Positions 16,375 through 25,463 of a DNA stretch of 64,000 nucleotides are shown one piece after another. Below the pieces are notes generated by a model. That model ran no database searches, had not been told where the DNA came from, and saw only the letters and a program-made list of their open reading frames with translations. The stretch covers positions 1 to 64,000 of the forward strand of contig JAQBPX010000012.1 of the NCBI GenBank assembly GCA_028287305.1, read 5' to 3'. Source of the DNA: Gemmatimonadota bacterium. GTDB taxonomy: Bacteria > Gemmatimonadota > Gemmatimonadetes > Gemmatimonadales > Gemmatimonadaceae. How positions within the stretch are numbered: the first letter of the stretch is position 1; each line of letters starts with the position of its first letter. The position numbers and the translations under genes are program-made.

Positions 16375-17715
16375 ATGCACACGAATCGACATCTATTTTT
16401 CCGGGCGGCAGCGTTGGCCGCCCTGCTGTACATGACGCCGTGGAACCTGCTCGCGCAGGAGAGCTCAGCTGGCGCGTCGCGCGGCATGATGCCGACGGTT
16501 CGCATCGACTCCACGCTCGACCTTCCAACGGTCATTGCCCGCGCAATTGCGGTGAGTCCTGCGGTCGCCGGCGGACAGGCCGGGGTGCGCACGGCGCGCA
16601 GTGAGGGTCGCGTCGCCAACGGGGCCTACTTGCCATCGCTCACGGCGACGTCCAACGCGCTGCGCTCGGACGTCGCGACGACGCCGACCCTCGCGGGCAA
16701 CGGCGCGACGAGCTACTCGGCCGGCCTGGCCACGTCGATCGACCTGTTCACCGGCGGCCGGCGCGGCGCGGACAAGCTGCGGTCGCGCGCGGACCTCGAG
16801 GCCGCGCAGGCCGTTGACGTAAGCCAGCGCTACCAGGTCACACTGGCCGCCGAGCGTGCGTACTACGAAGCATTGCGTGGGGGCGACCTGATGACGGTGG
16901 CCGACGCGCGCGTGCTGCGGGCAGCGCAAGGCCTCAAGTACGCGCGGGATCGCGTGCGCGCGGGGACGGCCACGAAGTCGGACGACCTGCGCGCGAGCCT
17001 CGAGCTGACGACGGCTCGCCAGCAGGCGCTTGCGTCGCGCGACACGCTTCAGGCCGCGGCCTACGCATTGGGTCGGCTCGTGGGAGCTGACGGTCCGATC
17101 GGCGCCAAGCCGCCCGCCACGCTCGATCCGCGCCCGCTCTCGATGAGCGATACGGAGATCGTGCAGCTCGCGGTGAGTGCCGCGCCGACCGTGCAGGCGG
17201 CGGAGGCGTCGGCGCGCGCGACGGAAGCCGCCAACCGCTCGGCGCGCTCGCTGTACGCGCCGGACATCCGGTTGCTCGGTGGCTACAACTTCGCGAACCA
17301 GACGTCGCTGATCGGCGCGACACGGCCGGGATGGCAGCTCGGGCTTGGCACCAGCTTTCCGATCTTCAATGGCTTTCAGCGGGAAGATGCCGTGACACGT
17401 GCCGAGGCGCTGGCCGAGGTGTCGCGTGTGACGGCACTCGATGCCACGCGGCAGGTGCGCGCGGACGCATCGCGACTGCTGAGCGCCCTGCGGTTTGCGC
17501 AGGAGAACATTTCACTGGCCAGCGATGCCGTGACGGCGGCGCGCGAGGACCTGCGGGTCCAGACGGATCGCTACCGCGCCGGCATTGCAACGTCGCTTGA
17601 CCGGCTCACGTCGGAAGTCGCGGTGACGCAGGCGGAGCTGGGGCTCGTGGCGGCGCACTACAACTATCAGATCACGCGCGCAACGCTCGAGGCGCTCGTG
17701 GGGCGGTCGTTGTGA
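16375..17715 (+). CDS. TolC-family outer-membrane efflux protein (first system)
   Basis: Outer-membrane channel of a tripartite efflux pump. A signal peptide ending NLLAQ is followed by the duplicated coiled-coil/strand TolC fold (446 residues): conserved ALRSDV and GLATSIDLFTGGRRG in the first half, GLGTSFPIFNGFQREDAV in the second, and an Ala-rich helix end YNYQITRATLEALVG. It is 40 bases before an RND permease on the same strand, followed by the adaptor: order OMF-RND-MFP. Its own promoter is probably in the 16301-16374 gap, though none is obvious. Confidence 0.9.
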   Translation: MHTNRHLFFRAAALAALLYMTPWNLLAQESSAGASRGMMPTVRIDSTLDLPTVIARAIAVSPAVAGGQAGVRTARSEGRVANGAYLPSLTATSNALRSDVATTPTLAGNGATSYSAGLATSIDLFTGGRRGADKLRSRADLEAAQAVDVSQRYQVTLAAERAYYEALRGGDLMTVADARVLRAAQGLKYARDRVRAGTATKSDDLRASLELTTARQQALASRDTLQAAAYALGRLVGADGPIGAKPPATLDPRPLSMSDTEIVQLAVSAAPTVQAAEASARATEAANRSARSLYAPDIRLLGGYNFANQTSLIGATRPGWQLGLGTSFPIFNGFQREDAVTRAEALAEVSRVTALDATRQVRADASRLLSALRFAQENISLASDAVTAAREDLRVQTDRYRAGIATSLDRLTSEVAVTQAELGLVAAHYNYQITRATLEALVGRSL

Positions 17716-17754
17716 CGACCCGCCAGACACTGCAGATCGGGGAAGGCTAGCCAC

Positions 17755-20700
17755 ATGTGGCTCGTACATATCGCGCTCCGGCGTCCGTACACGTTCGTCT
17801 GCGTGGCCATCCTGATGCTGGTCTTCGGGGTCGTCGCCATCCTGCGCATGCCGATCGACATCTTTCCGACGATCAACGTGCCCGTGGTCTCCATGCTGTG
17901 GAGCTATGGCGGGTTGTCGCCAAGAGAGATGGAGCAACGCGTCGTCAGTCTCTCCGAGCGCGTCTATTCGAGCTATGTCAACGACGTCGAGCACATCGAG
18001 TCGCAGTCGTTGAACGGCCTGAGCATCATCAAGGTCTACTTCCAGCCTGACGCCGACGTGAACGCCGGCATGGCCCAGCTCACGGCCGCGTCGCAGGGTG
18101 TCACGCGACTCATGCCGCCCGGCATGACGCCGCCGTTCATGGTGCGCTTCAACGCGACCGACGTCCCGATCCTCCAGATCGGCGTGTCGAGCGCAATACG
18201 CACGGAGTCGGAACTCAACGACCTGGGGACCAACTTCATCCGCGTGCCGTTGGGCACCGTGCACGGCGCGAGCGTACTGCCCGCGTATGGCGGCGTGCCG
18301 AGGTTGATCAACATCGACATCGATCCGCAGGCGCTGTATGCGAAGGGGCTGTCCGCAGGCGATGTGAGTCGTGCGATCAATGCGCAGAACGTGATCCTGC
18401 CCGCGGGAACGGCAAAGATGGGCGACCGCGAGTACTACGTGCGGCTGAACTCCAGCCCCGACTCCGCGCGGCAGCTTGCCGACCTTCCCCTGAAGCAGGT
18501 CAATGGGGCCACGGTCACGATCGGCGACGTCGCCCAGGTGCGCGAAGGCGGCGGCGTGCAGACCAACATCGTCCGCGAGAATGGTCATCGCGGCACCTAC
18601 ATCTCGCTGCTGAAGAACGGCAAGGCCTCGACGCTCGACGTCGTGGACCGGGTCAAGAAGATGATCCCGTCGATCTCGGCGGGACTGCCGGACGACGTAA
18701 AACTCAAGCTGCTCAGCGACCAGTCGATCTACGTGCGAGCGACGATTGCGGGCGTCTTGCGCGAGGGGGTCATTGCCGCCGTGCTCACGGCGATCATGAT
18801 CCTCATCTTCCTCGGCAGCTGGCGGTCGACGATCATCGTCGCGCTGTCCATTCCGCTCAGTGTGCTGACGTCGATCATCGCGCTTTGGGCCGTCGGCGAG
18901 ACGCTGAACGTCATGACGCTCGGCGGGCTCGCGCTCGCGGTCGGCATCCTCGTCGATGATGCCACGGTGGCGATCGAGAATATCCACCGAAACCTCGAGC
19001 AGGGGAAACCACTCCGCGAGGCGATCATCGAGGGCGCGGAACAGATCGCGATTCCCGCGTTCGTCTCGACGCTCGCGATCTGCATCGTGTTCCTGCCGAT
19101 CTTCGCGTTGTCCGGACCGGCGGCCGCTCTATTCCGCCCACTCGCGCTTTCGGTGATCTTCGCGATGGCGGCGTCGTACTTCCTCTCGCGGACCCTCGTG
19201 CCGACGATGGCCGACTACATGCTGCCGGCCGAGGCGTCGCAGCACACGGGCGGCGGACACGTGCATGCGCCGGGATGGTTCGGGCGAATCGTGGCGCGCT
19301 TCGACGCGGGGTTCGAGCGCTTTCGCGACGGCTACCACGCGATGCTCGCCGGGGCGATGACGCACCGGCGCACCGTGCTCGGATCGGCGCTCGTCTTCGT
19401 GGTGCTCTCCCTGATGCTCGCGCCCGCGATCGGCGAGGACTTCTTCCCGACGGTGGACGGCGGACAGTTCCAGCTCCACGTCCGTGCACCCGCCGGTACG
19501 CGTCTCGAGGAAACGGAAGTCCTCTTCGCGAAGGTGGAACAGACGATCCGGCGCACGATTCCGGAGAGCGAGCTTTCGCTCATGCTCGACAACATCGGGC
19601 TGTCCACATTTGGCGTCGCGCTGGCGGTGGGGTCGAATGCAACGGTCGGCCCCGCGGATGGCGACATGCTCGTGCAGCTCTCGCCCGAGCACAGGGGCTC
19701 CACGTGGGATTACGTCCGCGCGCTCCGGAAGACGCTGCCCAAGGAATTCCCGGGCATCACGTTCTTCTTCCAGCCCGCGGACATGGTGAACCAGGTGCTC
19801 AACCTGGGATTGCCAGCGCCCATCGACGTGCAGGTGTCCGGGCAGAATCGCGTGGCGAATTATGAAGTGGCCCAGCGACTCGCGGCGCAGATCTCGCGCA
19901 TCCCGGGTGCCGCGGACGTTCGCGTGCAACAGGTGATGGACTCGCCGGAAATGCGCTTCACGGTCGACCGCACGAAGGCGCTGCAGATCGGCCTGTCACA
20001 GCGCGACGTGGCGAGCGACCTCCTCATCTCGTTGAGCTCGAGCGGACAGACGGCGCCGAACTTCTGGCTGAACCCGGCGAATGGCGTGCAGTACGCGGTC
20101 AGCGTGATGACGCCGCAGTACAAGATGGAGTCGCTCGATGCGCTGCGCAGCACACCCGTGGCCGTCACGGGGACGACGGTGCCGCAGCTGTTCGGCAATC
20201 TTGCGTCTTCCTCACGGGGCGTGACGCCCGCCGTCGTGAATCACTACAACATCCAGCCGGTGTTCGACGTCTATGCCAGCGCCGACCGCCGCGACCTGGG
20301 CAGTGTGGCGCGCGAGATCGACGCGATCATCGCGAAGGAAACGCCGAAGCTGCCGAGGGGATCGCAGCTCGTCATGCGCGGGCAGGTGCAGAGCATGCGC
20401 ACCTCCTTCACGGGACTGGGCTTCGGGATCATCTTCGCCATCCTGCTCGTGTACATCGTGCTGGTGGTGAACTTCCAGAGCTGGCTCGATCCGTTGATCA
20501 TCATCATGGCGCTGCCCGGCGCGCTGGCCGGCATCATCTGGATGCTGTTCGTCACGCACACGACCTTCACGGTGCCGTCGCTCATGGGCGCGATCATGGC
20601 GATGGGCGTGGCGACGGCGAACAGCGTCCTGTTGATCACCTTCGCCGACGACCAGCGCCAGGCCGGACGCAACGCAACGGAAGCCGCGATCGACGCCGGC

Positions 20701-20958
20701 TTTGCGCGTCTGCGCCCGGTGTGCATGACCGCGCTGGCCATGATCATCGGCATGCTGCCCATGGCCCTGGGACTCGGCGAGGGCGGCGAGCAGAACGCCC
20801 CGCTCGGACGCTCCGTGATCGGCGGGCTGCTCGTTGCGACGTTCTTTACGCTCGTGATCGTTCCATTGATCTACAGTGTGCTTCGTCGCGGCGACGCGCA
20901 TCGCGCCGAGCCGGCGCCGCTCGCCGAGGCCGGCAATCCACTCAGCTCCGCCGCCTGA
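17755..20958 (+). CDS. RND efflux permease with unusual TM10 (first system)
   Basis: Inner-membrane RND transporter (1067 residues) with the twelve-TM, two-porter-loop layout of the AcrB superfamily. The TM4 proton-relay motif is intact (LAVGILVDDATVAIENI, two Asp). In TM10 the position of AcrB Lys940 is Ala: MGVATANSVLLITFA aligns with the G-S-A-K-N-A motif of AcrB. This points to a subfamily with an altered proton relay rather than a dead pump, because the rest is well conserved (for example PTINVPVVSMLWSYGGLSP and GEDFFPTVDGGQFQLHV). Substrates cannot be predicted. The adaptor gene follows after 39 bases. Confidence 0.9.
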   Translation: MWLVHIALRRPYTFVCVAILMLVFGVVAILRMPIDIFPTINVPVVSMLWSYGGLSPREMEQRVVSLSERVYSSYVNDVEHIESQSLNGLSIIKVYFQPDADVNAGMAQLTAASQGVTRLMPPGMTPPFMVRFNATDVPILQIGVSSAIRTESELNDLGTNFIRVPLGTVHGASVLPAYGGVPRLINIDIDPQALYAKGLSAGDVSRAINAQNVILPAGTAKMGDREYYVRLNSSPDSARQLADLPLKQVNGATVTIGDVAQVREGGGVQTNIVRENGHRGTYISLLKNGKASTLDVVDRVKKMIPSISAGLPDDVKLKLLSDQSIYVRATIAGVLREGVIAAVLTAIMILIFLGSWRSTIIVALSIPLSVLTSIIALWAVGETLNVMTLGGLALAVGILVDDATVAIENIHRNLEQGKPLREAIIEGAEQIAIPAFVSTLAICIVFLPIFALSGPAAALFRPLALSVIFAMAASYFLSRTLVPTMADYMLPAEASQHTGGGHVHAPGWFGRIVARFDAGFERFRDGYHAMLAGAMTHRRTVLGSALVFVVLSLMLAPAIGEDFFPTVDGGQFQLHVRAPAGTRLEETEVLFAKVEQTIRRTIPESELSLMLDNIGLSTFGVALAVGSNATVGPADGDMLVQLSPEHRGSTWDYVRALRKTLPKEFPGITFFFQPADMVNQVLNLGLPAPIDVQVSGQNRVANYEVAQRLAAQISRIPGAADVRVQQVMDSPEMRFTVDRTKALQIGLSQRDVASDLLISLSSSGQTAPNFWLNPANGVQYAVSVMTPQYKMESLDALRSTPVAVTGTTVPQLFGNLASSSRGVTPAVVNHYNIQPVFDVYASADRRDLGSVAREIDAIIAKETPKLPRGSQLVMRGQVQSMRTSFTGLGFGIIFAILLVYIVLVVNFQSWLDPLIIIMALPGALAGIIWMLFVTHTTFTVPSLMGAIMAMGVATANSVLLITFADDQRQAGRNATEAAIDAGFARLRPVCMTALAMIIGMLPMALGLGEGGEQNAPLGRSVIGGLLVATFFTLVIVPLIYSVLRRGDAHRAEPAPLAEAGNPLSSAA

Positions 20959-20997
20959 ATCCGTGCAGTATTTCCCCGTCTTACCCGTGATGTCACG

Positions 20998-22314
20998 ATG
21001 AGCGCCACCAACGACAACAGACCCAGGCAGACCGGATCAGCGGAACCATCGCATCACGGCGCGGATGTCGGCTCCGCTCCTCCCGTGACGCCCATGGCCG
21101 GTCGTCGACTCGTCGTATTCGGCGCGGCGGCCGCTGCGGTGCTCGTGGTGCTGCTGATCGTGACGATGATCCCGCGGCGTTCGGTCGACCAGGAGCTCCG
21201 CGCCGAGGCGACCGCACGCGACAGCGCGCCGACCGTGCAGGTCACCACCGTACAGCGTGCGGCGTCGGGAACGGAGCTCGCCCTTCCCGGCACGATCCAG
21301 GCGCTGCACGAGTCGGCGATCTATGCGCGCGTCACCGGCTACGTGAAGCGCTGGACCGCGGACATCGGGTCCATCGTTCGCACGGGACAACTGCTCGCGG
21401 AAATCGATGCGCCCGAGCTCTCGCAGTCGGCGGATCAGGCGCAGGCGCAACTGCGTCAGACGCATGCGGCACTGGGGCTCGCGCAGGCCGACCTCGATCG
21501 GTGGAAGACGCTGGCACGAGACAGCGCCGTGACCGGCCAGGAGCTCGACCAGAAGCGCGCCGCCTTCGAGGCGGCGCAGGCCAACACCGGCGCCGCCGAC
21601 GCGAACCTCCGTCGCCTCATGCAGACGCGCGAGTGGACGCGCGTGACGGCGCCGTTCACCGGCGTGATCACCGCGCGCAATATCGATATCGGCTCGTTGA
21701 TCACGCCAGCCGGCGGCACCAGTGCGCCCGTGGGCGCGACGGGCATCGGCGGAGCGGCTGGAGCGGGGAGCATGTTCCGCATTGCGCAAACCGACACCGT
21801 GCGCCTCTACCTGACCGTGCCCGAGGGGTACGCGACCTCGATCCGCACCGGTCTCACGGCAGACGTCACGGCGCAGGGAATCCCGGGACGCGTCTTTCCG
21901 GGGCGCGTCGTGCGCACCTCGAATGCGCTCGACGCCACCTCGCGCACGCTGCTCACCGAGATCGACGTCCCCAATCGCGACTTTGCGCTGCTGCCCGGCA
22001 TGTCGGCCCAGGCGACGCTTCACTTCCCGCGCACCACGCCTCCGCTGCTCCTGCCGGCGTCCGCGCTCGTGATCCGCTCCAGCGGCGTGCAGGTGATGGT
22101 GGTCGAAAACCAACCGGGAAGCGCCTCCGCGACTATACACTTTCGGGCGGTGCGTCTCGGGCGCGACTATGGGGCGACCGTGGAGGTGGCCGACGGCCTG
22201 ATCGATGGCACGACGGTTGTACTCAACCCGAATGCCGATCTGGTCGACGGATCACGCGTCCGCGTCGTCGCGGCAACCCCGAAACCGGGATCGAGCGGCG
22301 CTGCGCCAAAGTGA
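20998..22314 (+). CDS. RND efflux periplasmic adaptor (first system)
   Basis: Membrane-fusion protein linking the RND permease to the TolC channel. It has a long polar N-terminus, one membrane anchor (~residues 35-57, VVFGAAAAAVLVVLLIVTMI), then the lipoyl/barrel-sandwich half (ALHESAIYARVTGYVKRW, then GQLLAEIDAPEL) and an alpha-hairpin (~125-190). The second lipoyl half includes TAPFTGVITARNIDIGSLI, followed by the beta-barrel and membrane-proximal domains. 438 residues. A Gly/Ala-rich insert (GATGIGGAAGAG) interrupts the second half. Third gene of the OMF-RND-MFP set. Confidence 0.9.
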   Translation: MSATNDNRPRQTGSAEPSHHGADVGSAPPVTPMAGRRLVVFGAAAAAVLVVLLIVTMIPRRSVDQELRAEATARDSAPTVQVTTVQRAASGTELALPGTIQALHESAIYARVTGYVKRWTADIGSIVRTGQLLAEIDAPELSQSADQAQAQLRQTHAALGLAQADLDRWKTLARDSAVTGQELDQKRAAFEAAQANTGAADANLRRLMQTREWTRVTAPFTGVITARNIDIGSLITPAGGTSAPVGATGIGGAAGAGSMFRIAQTDTVRLYLTVPEGYATSIRTGLTADVTAQGIPGRVFPGRVVRTSNALDATSRTLLTEIDVPNRDFALLPGMSAQATLHFPRTTPPLLLPASALVIRSSGVQVMVVENQPGSASATIHFRAVRLGRDYGATVEVADGLIDGTTVVLNPNADLVDGSRVRVVAATPKPGSSGAAPK

Positions 22315-22402
22315 TCATCTTTCAGCGGTTGCGGCCTTGGAGCCGTAACTTGTCAGCCTTTCGCGCGGCGCGCACGTCGTCGCAATCACCCAACGCCATG
22401 CG

Positions 22403-23917
22403 ATGTTCGTGACTGGGCCAAAGCTGTTCGCGCTCCTTCTTCGGCGGGACCGGGATACCTCATCCGTGTCCCGCCTGTGTCGCTTCGGACACCTCCTTGT
22501 CGCCTCCGCGATGATGGTGGGGTGTTCGCACAACCTGCCGGACATCAATGGTGTCCCCGCCGCTCCGGTGTCGCGCGCGGAGCCTTGGCGTGCGCCCGCC
22601 GGCACCGTGCCTCCCGAGCCGCGCCGCGCGACGCCGACCACGGCGGCCGACACGGGGCTCTTCAGCGGTCCCCTCGTGCTGGGGCAAGTCGTCGACATCG
22701 CGCTGCGCAACAATCCGCAGACGGCGCTCACATGGTCGCAGGCCCGCGTGGGGGCTGCCCAGTACGGAGCGGCCGCGGCGTCCTACGTCCCGACGGTCGA
22801 CGCGAGCTCGAACATCGTCCGCTCGCAGACCGCGGCGCAGCAGGACAACATCAAGCGCACCACCATTACACCAACCGCGAGCCTCTCCTACCTGCTGTTC
22901 GATTTCGGCGGACGGAGCGGCACGGTCTCGGCGGCTCGTTCCGCGGCCGTCGCGCTCGACCTCAATCACAACGCCGCCCTCCAGAACGTCGCGCTGCAGG
23001 CGCAGGCGTCCTACTTCACCTATCAGGCGCAGGTCGGATTGCTCGATGCCGCCCGCCTGACGCTTGCGGAGGCGGACACGAACCTGGTGTCGGCGCAGCA
23101 GCGCAACCGGGCGGGAGTTGCCACTATCGCGGACGTCCTCCAGGCGCGGGTGCAGGTCGCGCAGGCGCAGCTCGACCTCGAGAGCGCCCAGGGCAACGCG
23201 CAGACGTCGCGGGGTACGCTGGCAGTGGCCATGGGCCTCCCCGCGAACGCCCGGTTCGACCTCGTCGCCATCGGCGACACCATCTCCATCGACGCCACGC
23301 TGACGGGGGTCGACACGCTAATCGATCGCGCGCTGGTGCTCCGACCGGATCTCGCGGCGCTGCGCGCACAGATCCAGCAGGCGCAGGCGCAAGTGCGCGT
23401 GGCGCGGTCAGCCGAGCTGCCCTCGGTGACGCTTGGGGCCAACATCGGGAAATCGTTCTCGGACGTCTCCAACTTCCAGGGACTGAACTACAGCGTCACG
23501 CTCGGCATCCAGCTCCCGATCTTCAACCTTGCGCGCCAGTACAACGTGACGGCTGCCCAGGCTCAGGTCGACGTGGCCTCGGCGCGCGCGGACGTGTTGC
23601 GCATACAGGTCGGCCAGCAGGTGTATGCGTCGTACTACGCGCTCCAGACCGCAGCGCAGCGCGCGCGGACGTCGGACGTGCTCCTCGCGAGCGCGACGCA
23701 GTCCGAGACTGTTGCGCGGGCCCGCTATCGCGCGGGCGTTGGCACGATCGTCGATCTCGTCACGGCGCAGACAGCGCTCGCCAGCGCGCGCGCGCAGCGC
23801 GCGCAGTCCCGCTGGGTGTGGGCCAACGCCCTCGCACAACTCTCGCACGACGTCGGTGTGCTCGGCCCTCGCGGGCAGGCCGGCACCCCGCCCGATTCGG
23901 CAGGCATTCGCCGATGA
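22403..23917 (+). CDS. TolC-family outer-membrane efflux lipoprotein (second system)
   Basis: Second TolC-type channel, 504 residues, with a probable lipobox (AMMVGC, Cys about residue 41) as in NodT/OprM-type factors. The two-fold coiled-coil repeat is clear: SLSYLLFDFGGRSGTVSAAR in the first half and TLGIQLPIFNLARQYNVTAA in the second, with VATIADVLQARVQVAQAQLD and VGTIVDLVTAQTALASARAQ at the equivalent helix turns. The start could lie at GTG 22469, which would shorten the basic leader. Its stop overlaps the ATG of the next adaptor gene (ATGA), so the two are translationally coupled. Confidence 0.9.
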   Translation: MFVTGPKLFALLLRRDRDTSSVSRLCRFGHLLVASAMMVGCSHNLPDINGVPAAPVSRAEPWRAPAGTVPPEPRRATPTTAADTGLFSGPLVLGQVVDIALRNNPQTALTWSQARVGAAQYGAAAASYVPTVDASSNIVRSQTAAQQDNIKRTTITPTASLSYLLFDFGGRSGTVSAARSAAVALDLNHNAALQNVALQAQASYFTYQAQVGLLDAARLTLAEADTNLVSAQQRNRAGVATIADVLQARVQVAQAQLDLESAQGNAQTSRGTLAVAMGLPANARFDLVAIGDTISIDATLTGVDTLIDRALVLRPDLAALRAQIQQAQAQVRVARSAELPSVTLGANIGKSFSDVSNFQGLNYSVTLGIQLPIFNLARQYNVTAAQAQVDVASARADVLRIQVGQQVYASYYALQTAAQRARTSDVLLASATQSETVARARYRAGVGTIVDLVTAQTALASARAQRAQSRWVWANALAQLSHDVGVLGPRGQAGTPPDSAGIRR

Positions 23918-25443
23918 TTTCCCCACGCTCGTCACGACACGCCATGTGCACGTACCGGTCAACGCGGCGCATGCGCCTCGGCACCATCGTTCTCTTCTCG
24001 CTCCTCGCCGCATGCTCGAAGGCGGCCGCGCCCAAGGGCAGGCCCTCCGTGCCTGTGGTGGTGACTCGCGCACGCCTGATGGACGTGCCGTATACCATCG
24101 AGGCCAATGGCGTCGTCGTGCCCTTGCGGGCGGCCACCGTCGGGTCGCAGGTGGAGGGAATCATCAAGCGCGTGGCGTTCGCTGAGGGCCAGAATGTCAC
24201 CGCGGGGCAGGTGCTGTTCGAGATCGACCCGCGTCCGTATCACGGCGCATACCAGCAGGCCCTCGCCGCGCTGAACCGCGACAAGGCGAACGCAGAGAAC
24301 GCCCGTCGTGAGGCGGATCGTTATGCGGGGCTCGCGGCGCAGGATTACGTGACGAAGGAGCAGGCGGAGCAGCAGCGTGCGAACGCCGCGGCGTCGTCGG
24401 CAAACGTCGCCGGTGACGAGGCGGCGCTGGCGAACGCCAAGTTCAACCTCGACAACACCACCATTCGCGCGCCGATCTCGGGACGCACGGGCGCACTGCT
24501 CGTGAAGGAAGGCAACCTGGTGCATGCCAACGGCGCCACGCCGCTCGTCGTCATCAACCAGATCAGTCCGATCCTCGTCCGCTTCGCTATTCCGGCCACC
24601 CAGCTTCCCCTGCTGCAGCGCTACGGCGCGAACGGTGGACTGGTCGTCACGGCGACACCGAACTCCGGTTCGGAAACCGTCGATCCGGGCGCGCAGCCGC
24701 AGGTTGGCCTGAACATCGGCCGCAACGATCCCGGTGCGGCGTCCACGCAGGGGGGACCACCCGGCACGTCTCCCGCAGCAGCGGGCGGTGGTCGGAGCGG
24801 CGCGGCGCCGCCGTCGACGCAGTTGTCCAGCCTTGTCCAGGCGGAGCACGGATCGCTCTCGTTCATCGATAACGCCGTCGACACCACCACCGGTACGGTG
24901 CTGCTCAAGGCGACCTTCCCGAATCCGAACCAGCGCCTGTGGGCCGGAGAGTTCGTCGCCTCGCAGCTGAACCTCTTCGTCGAGCAGAACGCGCTCGTGG
25001 TGCCCACGCAGGCCGTCGTGACCGGGCAGTCGGGCTCGTATGTCTACGTCATCACGGACAGCGGGACCGCAACGCAGCGTCCCGTGACGGTCGAGCGCAC
25101 GGCGGGCTCCAACTCCGTCATTGCGTCGGGGCTGCGGAATGGCGAACAGGTGGTCACGGACGGCCAGTCACGCCTCACGCCGAATGCCAAGGTACAGATC
25201 ACCACACCGCAGGGCGCGACGCCCGGCGGTCGTGGTGCTGGTCGCGGCGGTCGTGGTCGGGCTGGCGCGGCAGGTGCAGCGGCCACGCCCGGCGCTGCGA
25301 CTGGCGCCGCGGGCGGAGCGGCCGGACCGTCGGGTGATGCGGCAGCCGCTCCTGCCAGCGGCACGCCAGCAGGCGGAGCGCGTGCGGGACGTGGCGGCAG
25401 GCGCGGCGCCGGCGCCGCGCCTGCCACCCCGGCACCGAGATAG
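23914..25443 (+). CDS. MdtA-like RND periplasmic adaptor lipoprotein with Gly/Arg-rich tail
   Basis: Membrane-fusion protein of the second system. From ATG 23914 (overlapping the previous stop by four bases) it has a leader ending in a lipobox (SLLAAC); ATG 23971 would also give a complete lipoprotein signal. The lipoyl halves (GSQVEGIIKRVAFAEGQNVT and NTTIRAPISGRTGALLVKEG), alpha-hairpin and barrel domains follow the MdtA pattern. A linker rich in Gly/Pro/Ala (~residues 265-300) interrupts the barrel domain. The last ~80 residues are low-complexity Gly/Ala/Arg/Pro, an uncommon tail for this family. Twenty bases separate it from the first MdtBC-like permease. Confidence 0.88.
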   Translation: MISPRSSRHAMCTYRSTRRMRLGTIVLFSLLAACSKAAAPKGRPSVPVVVTRARLMDVPYTIEANGVVVPLRAATVGSQVEGIIKRVAFAEGQNVTAGQVLFEIDPRPYHGAYQQALAALNRDKANAENARREADRYAGLAAQDYVTKEQAEQQRANAAASSANVAGDEAALANAKFNLDNTTIRAPISGRTGALLVKEGNLVHANGATPLVVINQISPILVRFAIPATQLPLLQRYGANGGLVVTATPNSGSETVDPGAQPQVGLNIGRNDPGAASTQGGPPGTSPAAAGGGRSGAAPPSTQLSSLVQAEHGSLSFIDNAVDTTTGTVLLKATFPNPNQRLWAGEFVASQLNLFVEQNALVVPTQAVVTGQSGSYVYVITDSGTATQRPVTVERTAGSNSVIASGLRNGEQVVTDGQSRLTPNAKVQITTPQGATPGGRGAGRGGRGRAGAAGAAATPGAATGAAGGAAGPSGDAAAAPASGTPAGGARAGRGGRRGAGAAPATPAPR

Positions 25444-25463
25444 CGTCGGATGGCGATCGCGAC

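Noticed and set aside
22477-23913. Upstream 479 codons of the adaptor reading frame
   Set aside because: They overlap the TolC-like gene in another frame and show shadow composition; the adaptor starts at 23914.
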